From Nocardioides alkalitolerans DSM 16699 (GTDB lineage Bacteria; Actinomycetota; Actinomycetes; Propionibacteriales; Nocardioidaceae), in the NCBI RefSeq assembly GCF_000426525.1, contig NZ_AUFN01000010.1:868001-932000 (forward strand): DNA of 64,000 nucleotides, read 5' to 3'. Below the pieces are notes generated by a model. It had not been told where the DNA came from and searched no databases. It was given only the letters and a program-made list of their open reading frames with translations. Shown one piece after another: positions 58,907-64,000 of the stretch. Position 1 is the stretch's first letter. Each line of letters starts with the position of its first letter. The translations under genes and the position numbers were made by a program.

Positions 58907-58936
58907 CCCCACGCGTGAGACTAGGAGCGCGTGGGG
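58907..58936. promoter_or_regulatory. dyad upstream of the mre operon
   Basis: CCCCACGCG (58907-58915) and CGCGTGGGG (58928-58936) are perfect 9-bp arms around a 12-base spacer that holds CTAG. It lies about 70 bases upstream of mreB and 80 bases beyond the stop of the 59016 gene. It could be an operator of the mre promoter or a terminator for the operon upstream; I cannot tell which. Confidence 0.4.
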
Positions 58937-59015
58937 GGTCGATCAGGGAGGCACGCCGGGGCCGGCGTGGTGGCGGGCGCCGCAGCGCGCCGTCCGGGGC
59001 GGGGCAGCGGCGCCC

Positions 59016-59594
59016 TCAGGCGGGTGGGAACGGCTCGTCGTCGGTGCCCAGCCCGGCGCGGTGCTCCTCGGCGACGGGCAGGCAGGCCGAGGTGGCGCCG
59101 ACCCGGAGCGGGGCGAGGTCGTCGTACGCCGTGAGGCCCACGGTCACGCCGTCCCGGGTGGCCTCGACGCGGGTGCGGTTCGCAGCCTCCTGCGTGGGCT
59201 CGGCGACCGACCAGCCCGCGGCCTCGAGCACCGGACGGGCCGCGTCGAGCGCGGCGGGTCCGGTGGTGTCGAGGTCGACGGTGGCGTCGGCGGAGTAGAG
59301 GAACGAGGTCGACGCGTCGAGCGTGCTCTCGCACGCCTGGTAGCGGCCCTGGACGAACCGGACGCTGCCCCCGACCCCGTCGGTGAGCGTCGCGAGCAGC
59401 TCGGGCACGGCGGCCCGCACCGCGGCGCGCTCGGCGACCAGGTCGTCGTACCGGTCGGTGGCGCTGCTCCCGCCGCCCGACCCGCCGTCCGACCCGCTGC
59501 CCGACCCGTCGCTCGCCACGTCGGCATCGTCGCACGCGGCCAGCGCTCCGACCAGGAGCACGACCGCGGCGACGGGGCCGAGGAGACGCCTCAC
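59016..59594 (-). CDS. hypothetical lipoprotein, last gene of the WXG100/DUF1023 operon
   Basis: GTG 59594 overlaps the DUF1023 stop. The 192-residue product has a lipoprotein signal ending ALAAC (Cys21), a Ser/Gly/Asp linker, then a mixed alpha/beta domain (YDDLVAERAAVRAAVPELLA; VGLTAYDDLAPLRVG) containing two Cys (ACEST and SACLP). It resembles small LppA-like lipoproteins in form, but I do not recognise a family. It is anchored outside the membrane. Confidence 0.75.
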   Translation of the reverse strand: MRRLLGPVAAVVLLVGALAACDDADVASDGSGSGSDGGSGGGSSATDRYDDLVAERAAVRAAVPELLATLTDGVGGSVRFVQGRYQACESTLDASTSFLYSADATVDLDTTGPAALDAARPVLEAAGWSVAEPTQEAANRTRVEATRDGVTVGLTAYDDLAPLRVGATSACLPVAEEHRAGLGTDDEPFPPA

Positions 59595-61381
59595 GGCGTC
59601 GTCTGGGGGTGGGTGACGTCGCGGTCGGCCTCGGGGTCCTCCGGGGAGGCGTTGAGGTTGCCCCACGACGGGAAGAACGGGTCGTGGACGCCCTCGGCGC
59701 CCACCGGCTCGCCGCCGGAGAGGATGATGCCGAGGTTCGAGAGCGACTCGGTGTTCGGGTCGTAGTAGGACGTGTGGCTGTCGCCGAAGTCGTTGGTGCC
59801 GTTGCGGCTCGAGTCCTCCGCCTGGAAGCGGTTCGCGCCGAAGTCGACGTCGGAGGGGTCGTAGCCCAGGCCCAGCGGGCCGAGGTGGGCCCAGCCGTTG
59901 CCGGCCAGCCCGGACACCCCGTCGTCGGAGTTGCGGCCGACGTAGAACTGGCCCTCGGGCACGTCGAGGTCGCCCGGACCGTCGACGCCGCTGCCCAGGC
60001 CCGGGCTGCCGACGACGGCGGCGCGGTCGACGTCGACGTCGTGGTCGGTGAGCGCGTGGCCCAGGGTGGTGGAGCCGTAGGAGTGGCCGATGGGGACCAG
60101 GTTGAAGTCGTCGTCGCGGGCCGCGTTGAGCCCGTTGAGGCTGTCGGCCAGCAGCGCGCCGCCGTCCTCGGCCGCCCCCTCCCCCAGCACCCGCGCCGAG
60201 TCACCGGTGAACGGGTTGTCGTTGGGGGCGTCGTAGCCGATCCAGGCGATCGACGCGTAGGTCTGCGACGGGTCGGCCGTCGTGGCCGACTGGTGCAGGT
60301 TGAACGCCTGGTCGGTGTACTGGCCGATCTCGCGCCCGTCGGTGGTGAGACCCGGGACGTTGACCGCGACGTTGTCGGCCGTGTCGGGGTCGCCGATGGA
60401 GACGGCGACGCGACCGTCGCCGCCGAAGGCGTCGGGGTCGTACATCCACAGCATCGACGGGATCTCGTTGCCGTTCGGGTCCCGCTCCCCCTCGTACTCC
60501 TCGAGGGCGTCCTGGGCGGCGGCCGCGTTCTCCAGCTGGCGGTCCTCCTCGGGGGTCCGGTCGTCGCCGAGGCCCTCCCACAGCTCGAGGTCGCGGTCGA
60601 GCGAGACCCGGTTCGCCTCGTCGCGGGCGACGGCGGGGATGCCGTCGCGGTTGCCGATCGCCCCCGGGGCGGCGGTCATGATCGCCTCCCGCTCCGCGGG
60701 CGTCAGGCTCTCCCACCACTCGCGGGCGGCGGCGGGCCCGGCGGACTCGGGCGGCATCCGGGAGAGCGGGGCGTCGGCCGGGTCGGCCACCCCGCCGTAC
60801 CGGTCCTCGACCTGGTCGGTCGTCATGACCTGCCGGAAGGCGGCCGCCATGGCCGTCTCCTCGGTGTCGACGTCGGTCTCCCAGCTCGTGATCTGCTCGT
60901 CGAGGTTGCGCAGGGCCTGGTCGAGGGTGCGGCTCTCCTGCTGCAGCGCGGTGGTCGTCGGGTCGTACGACGCGGGGTCCTCCTCGGCACCCGGCGGGTT
61001 GTTCACGTGCACGCGCACCCGCCGCTCGAAGTCGTCGAGGGCGTACATCTGCTGACCGACCGCCTGGGCCAGCCGGCCCCGCAGGTCGTCCAGCCGCGCC
61101 ATCTCGGTCTGGTGGTCCTCGACGCGACGCCCGACGCGGCGCAGGGCGAGCGACATGGCGTCGGCCCGGTAGCCGAACGGCCCCAGCCAGGCGTGGTACG
61201 CCGAGGAGCCGGCGCCGGTCCAGTCCGGGACGCGGGCCGAGCCGCCGGCGACCTCGCCGACGTCGTCGATCTGCGTGGAGGCGACGAGGAGGTCCTGGGC
61301 GAGCTCGCCGATGGAGGCGGTGTCGACGTCGAGCTCGGGCACCGTGCGGCAGGCGGCCGGGATCGTGATGGTGGCGGACAT
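59591..61381 (-). CDS. DUF1023 alpha/beta hydrolase with WXG100-like N-terminal helices
   Basis: ATG 61381 overlaps the previous stop. The 596-residue protein has an N-terminal helical region of about 230 residues that contains VPDWTGAGSSAYHAWLGPFG and long heptad-like helices, as in secreted ESX-associated toxins and effectors. The C-terminal DUF1023 hydrolase (about 300-560) has AWIGYDAP, VPIGHSYGSTTLGHAL (nucleophile Ser), SPGLGSGVD and a late GDSHTSYY (His). No Sec signal is seen, which fits type VII export. It is a likely secreted lipase, esterase or cutinase-like enzyme. Confidence 0.85.
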   Translation of the reverse strand: MSATITIPAACRTVPELDVDTASIGELAQDLLVASTQIDDVGEVAGGSARVPDWTGAGSSAYHAWLGPFGYRADAMSLALRRVGRRVEDHQTEMARLDDLRGRLAQAVGQQMYALDDFERRVRVHVNNPPGAEEDPASYDPTTTALQQESRTLDQALRNLDEQITSWETDVDTEETAMAAAFRQVMTTDQVEDRYGGVADPADAPLSRMPPESAGPAAAREWWESLTPAEREAIMTAAPGAIGNRDGIPAVARDEANRVSLDRDLELWEGLGDDRTPEEDRQLENAAAAQDALEEYEGERDPNGNEIPSMLWMYDPDAFGGDGRVAVSIGDPDTADNVAVNVPGLTTDGREIGQYTDQAFNLHQSATTADPSQTYASIAWIGYDAPNDNPFTGDSARVLGEGAAEDGGALLADSLNGLNAARDDDFNLVPIGHSYGSTTLGHALTDHDVDVDRAAVVGSPGLGSGVDGPGDLDVPEGQFYVGRNSDDGVSGLAGNGWAHLGPLGLGYDPSDVDFGANRFQAEDSSRNGTNDFGDSHTSYYDPNTESLSNLGIILSGGEPVGAEGVHDPFFPSWGNLNASPEDPEADRDVTHPQTTP

Positions 61382-61707
61382 CAGCGGTCCACCAGGTTCT
61401 GGTGGAACTCGGCGTACTCGTCCATGGAGAGGTCGTACGACGCCGACGCGGTGTAGTCGTCGGTGAGCATGTAGTCCTCGACGGCGCCGCGCAGGTCGTC
61501 GCCCGTCGACTCCGCCTCCTCCGCGAGCGTCGTGACGTGGCGGTGCCACGAGGTGAGGAAGGCGTCGGCCGCACCCTTCACCGCCGACGTCAGGCCCCCG
61601 GTCGGGGCGTCGGAGATCTGGCGGGCCGACGCGAGCAGCTGGAGGTTCTGCTCGTCCCAGCCGTGCGCGCGGCGCCCGACCTCGAGGAAGGTGACGGCGA
61701 GCGTCAT
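61381..61707 (-). CDS. small helical WXG100/ESAT-6-like protein
   Basis: ATG 61707 overlaps the preceding stop. The 108-residue product is mostly alpha-helical, with an early GWDEQNLQLLASARQI and a central SWHRHVTTLAEEAESTGDDL where a two-helix hairpin turn would sit. It lacks a canonical WXG but its length, helicity and position beside a DUF1023 protein match ESX secretion partners (compare DUF6507/T7SS-like small proteins). It probably forms a heterodimer or chaperone unit for its neighbour. Confidence 0.65.
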   Translation of the reverse strand: MTLAVTFLEVGRRAHGWDEQNLQLLASARQISDAPTGGLTSAVKGAADAFLTSWHRHVTTLAEEAESTGDDLRGAVEDYMLTDDYTASASYDLSMDEYAEFHQNLVDR

Positions 61708-62324
61708 CGGTCGTCACCCCCGGTCGTGACGGCGTGCTCACGGAGGGCGGCCCGCAGCCGTCGTACCTGCGCGGAGGTGGCCGGCAGGCGGCCGTGCCGC
61801 ACGTCGAGGACGAGCGTGCCGGTCTCGGCGTGGTGGCGCGCGACGACCGTGAGCGGCCCCCGGGCGGCGGTGAGCACCCGCACGGGACCGTCGACGTCGT
61901 CGCTGCGCCAGCCCCGGCCGGGGGCGCCGAGCCAGGCGGCGAGACGGTCCAGCGCCTCGGCGGCGTCCGGCTCGTCCCGCACGGCGGTCGACGCCAGCAC
62001 GGTCGCGCCCCCGGTGGTCGGCCGCAGCCGGGCCGTCACCTCGGGGCGGGTCTCGTCGGCGAACGCGGTGCGCAGGAGCGCGGTGGCGAGCACCCCGGTG
62101 TTGCGGACGGCACCCAGCAGCTCGTCGTCGCCCACGGGATCGAGGGGCGCGGTGCCGGACGACGCCGGCGGCGGCTCGGGGGGCAGCAGCACGATCGGGA
62201 GGTCGGGGCACCGGCGGCGCACCTCGTCCCAGAACGGGTCGCCGGTCCAACCGGTCCGACGCTCGAAGACGAGGGTGGGGCCACCGGGGCCACCGCCACC
62301 CGTCGGCACGGTCTGGTTCGTCAT
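61704..62324 (-). CDS. hypothetical protein, first gene of the WXG100/DUF1023 operon
   Basis: ATG 62324 follows AGGAGG. The 206-residue protein begins with a flexible TVPTGGGGPGGP and has FERRTGWTGDPFWDEVRRRC and alternating strand/helix segments up to HGRLPATSAQVRRLRAALRE. No membrane segment or signal is visible. Its place resembles EspG-like cytoplasmic components of ESX loci, but I cannot see EspG motifs, so no function is assigned. Confidence 0.6.
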   Translation of the reverse strand: MTNQTVPTGGGGPGGPTLVFERRTGWTGDPFWDEVRRRCPDLPIVLLPPEPPPASSGTAPLDPVGDDELLGAVRNTGVLATALLRTAFADETRPEVTARLRPTTGGATVLASTAVRDEPDAAEALDRLAAWLGAPGRGWRSDDVDGPVRVLTAARGPLTVVARHHAETGTLVLDVRHGRLPATSAQVRRLRAALREHAVTTGGDDR

Positions 62325-62422
62325 CGACGCCTCCTGCGCTCGTCGCCGCACGACCCGGACGGTGCGGCACCGGGAACAGGGGTGCCCGTGGGGAGCACGC
62401 CCCAAACGCCCCCGGGAACGAC

Positions 62423-62461
62423 GACGGCCGATCGGCAGCAGGAGGCTGCCGACCGGCCGTC
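62423..62461 (-). terminator. ndk terminator hairpin
   Basis: Arms 62423-62439 and 62445-62461 (GACGGCC at the outer end, CGGCAGC/GCTGCCG at the loop) form a 17-bp stem with one mismatch and a 5-base loop, 25 bases after the ndk stop. It separates ndk from the operon starting at 62324. Confidence 0.8.
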
Positions 62462-62485
62462 AGGTGGTCGGGGGTGGGACGCGCG

Positions 62486-62893
62486 TCAGAGCGCCGGGAA
62501 CCAGAGCGCGATCTCGCGCGCCGCCGACTCCGGGCTGTCGGACCCGTGGACGAGGTTCTCGCGGTTGCTCAGCGAGAGGTCGCCGCGGATGGTGCCGGGG
62601 GCCGCCTTGCGTCCGTCGGTCGCACCGTTGAGGGCCCGGACGACCTCGATCGCCTCGTCGCCCTCGAGCACCGCGGCGAGCAGCGGGCCGCTCGTGACGA
62701 AGGTGCGCAGCGGGGGGTAGAAGTCGCGGTCGACGTGCTCCGCGTAGTGGGCGTCGGCCTGGGCGGCGTCGATCGTGCGCAGCTCGAGGGCGACGAGCGC
62801 GAGGCCCTTGGACTCGAACCGCGAGAGGATCTCGCCGACGAGACCGCGCCGGACGGCGTCGGGCTTCAGCAGGACGAGGGTGCGCTGGGTCAT
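62486..62893 (-). CDS. ndk: nucleoside diphosphate kinase
   Basis: The 135-residue protein has [32 protein letters not shown], the phosphorylated His116 in [12 protein letters not shown] and a C-terminal EIALWFP. It equilibrates nucleoside triphosphate pools. The order folC-DUF4233-ndk is typical of actinobacteria. Confidence 0.98.
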   Translation of the reverse strand: MTQRTLVLLKPDAVRRGLVGEILSRFESKGLALVALELRTIDAAQADAHYAEHVDRDFYPPLRTFVTSGPLLAAVLEGDEAIEVVRALNGATDGRKAAPGTIRGDLSLSNRENLVHGSDSPESAAREIALWFPAL

Positions 62894-62915
62894 GCCCGCA
62901 GCCTAGCCATCGACG

Positions 62916-63407
62916 TCAGCCGTCCGCGCGGGAGGCGTCGTACGCCGCCCAGGCCGCGGTGCGCTCGCGGTCGATCTTGCGTCCGAGCAGGTCGGCGCCG
63001 GCCCACAGGGCCGCGAACACCGCGCCGAGGAAGAACATGGCGGGCACGAGGAACCCCGTCGCGACGACGAGGACCTGCAGCACCCAGCTGGCAGTGTAGG
63101 CCCACTCCTTGCGGAGCAGCCCCGAGAGCAGGAGGCACGCGACGCTCAGGCCGACCCCGATCACGACGGCCGTGGTCACGCCGACGTCGGTCAGCTGGAT
63201 GAGGACGGGGGTCACCAGCCCCAGCGCGATGGCCTCGAGGAAGAGGACGGCGGCGCACATGCCGCGGCGCGGGGACTTGTGGCGCTCGGGGTTCTCCGGG
63301 TCGTCCGGGTCGTAGACCACGACCTCGGGGTCCGCGATCGCCTCCCGGCGCCGCCGGGCCCGCTCACGACGCGACTCGCGAGGCGACTCGGGGTGCGGCT
63401 CGGTCAC
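62916..63407 (-). CDS. DUF4233 family membrane protein
   Basis: GTG 63407 overlaps the folC stop. The 163-residue protein has a charged N-terminus of about 48 residues, then four membrane helices starting SPRRGMCAAVLFLEAIALGL, a DUF4233 signature, and a short acidic/basic C-terminus. Its function is unknown, but it is consistently found between folC and ndk. Confidence 0.92.
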   Translation of the reverse strand: MTEPHPESPRESRRERARRRREAIADPEVVVYDPDDPENPERHKSPRRGMCAAVLFLEAIALGLVTPVLIQLTDVGVTTAVVIGVGLSVACLLLSGLLRKEWAYTASWVLQVLVVATGFLVPAMFFLGAVFAALWAGADLLGRKIDRERTAAWAAYDASRADG

Positions 63408-64000
63408 TTGGGGCCTCCCAGCAGCACCCGTGCCTCGCCGACGGTGACGACGGAGCCGGTGACGAGCACGGCGCCCGAGCCGATGGAGCCGCTGCCGGCC
63501 TCGCCGGCCTCCGCGAGCGCCGCCGCCGCGTCGATGGCCTCGGCGAGGTCGGCCGCGACGGTCACGCGGTCCTCGCCGAAGATCGGCACCGCCGCCTGGT
63601 AGAGCGCCCTCGCCGGGAGCGACCGGGGGGTCGAGTTGCGGGTGCAGACGAGGTGCGCCAGGTGGGGCTCGAACGCGGCGAGCAGACCGTCGAGGTCCTT
63701 GTCGGCCATCACGCCGATGACACCGATGACGGGCGAGAACGTGAAGGAGTCCTCGAGCGCCGCCGCCGTGGCCTCGGCGCCGGCCGGGTTGTGGGCGGCG
63801 TCGAGCAGGATCGTGGGGCTGCGGCGCACGATCTCGAGGCGGCCCGGCGAGGTCGTCTCGCCGAACGCGGCGCGCACGAGGTCGTCGTCGAGCGGACGGT
63901 CACCGGCCAGGGCCTCGACCGCGGCCAGCGCGACGGCGGCGTTCTGGGCCTGGTGGGCGCCGTACAGCGGCAGGAACAGCTCGGAGTAGGTGCCGCGCAG
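63404..64000 (-). CDS. folC: folylpolyglutamate synthase / dihydrofolate synthase, C-terminal part (runs off the window)
   Basis: The frame is open at base 64000, so 198 C-terminal residues are seen. LPLYGAHQAQNAAVALAAVE ends the Mur-ligase-like central domain (the typical GxHQxxNAxxA motif). RSPTILLDAAHNPAGAEATA is the conserved DGAHN-type motif of the C-terminal domain. It adds glutamate to folates. The ATP-binding N-terminus lies outside the window. Confidence 0.95.
   Translation of the reverse strand: MRGTYSELFLPLYGAHQAQNAAVALAAVEALAGDRPLDDDLVRAAFGETTSPGRLEIVRRSPTILLDAAHNPAGAEATAAALEDSFTFSPVIGVIGVMADKDLDGLLAAFEPHLAHLVCTRNSTPRSLPARALYQAAVPIFGEDRVTVAADLAEAIDAAAALAEAGEAGSGSIGSGAVLVTGSVVTVGEARVLLGGPK

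Overview
The window is very GC-rich (about 74 percent by eye), with GTG starts, ATGA/GTGA gene overlaps and an actinobacterial gene order: folC, DUF4233, ndk; the mreBCD-mrdA-rodA block; the TIGR03960/TIGR03936 pair, rne, rplU, rpmA, obgE and proB; and cysteine desulfurase, mnmA, a methionine-synthase-like gene, ligA and gatCAB. This set, with DUF222-HNH, DUF6226 and a characteristic intergenic hairpin repeat, points to Nocardioides or a close relative. That genus call is inference. I saw no rRNA, tRNA, CRISPR array or insertion sequence.

Layout. 1-5.0 kb: start of a Tat-exported PhoD phosphatase, an alpha/beta hydrolase, a lipoprotein sugar dehydrogenase, DUF6226 and a DUF222-HNH protein, followed by a cluster of hairpin repeats. 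5.5-9.3 kb: a coupled FecCD-type uptake operon (permease, binding lipoprotein, ATPase) ending in a SAM methyltransferase. 9.4-11.4 kb: three small membrane proteins, two of them tandem YcxB-like paralogues. 11.4-18.0 kb (minus): a cobalamin riboswitch followed by five coupled or tightly spaced genes. These encode a secreted alpha/alpha-barrel protein, a membrane-anchored DUF4430 protein, and the EcfT, fused EcfA and S subunits of an ECF transporter. 18.1-23.9 kb (minus): gatCAB and ligA. 24.0-30.6 kb: an accessory stretch with a serpin, a luciferase-like oxidoreductase, a TetR regulator with two clean operators next to a DHA2 efflux pump, a hydrolase and a DJ-1/PfpI protein.

30.7-36.8 kb (minus): methionine-synthase-like protein, mnmA, cysteine desulfurase, an exo/endonuclease-phosphatase and a transmembrane Ser/Thr kinase. 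36.9-38.8 kb: a BenE transporter divergent from an XRE-cupin regulator, with a 16-bp palindrome between them. 38.8-52.9 kb (minus): proB, obgE, rpmA, rplU, metX, metY, rne, the TIGR03936 protein, a winged-helix protein and the TIGR03960 protein. 53.0-58.8 kb (minus): the elongasome genes. 59.0-62.3 kb (minus): a four-gene operon with a WXG100-like protein and a DUF1023 hydrolase. 62.5-64.0 kb (minus): ndk, DUF4233 and the end of folC.

The most notable system is the 11.4-18.0 kb operon. Animal intrinsic factor and transcobalamin pair an alpha6/alpha6 barrel with a DUF4430-type beta domain in one chain. Here the two folds come from adjacent, overlapping genes, under a B12 riboswitch and upstream of an ECF transporter. 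I read it as a split, surface-displayed cobalamin-capture device that feeds an ECF importer.
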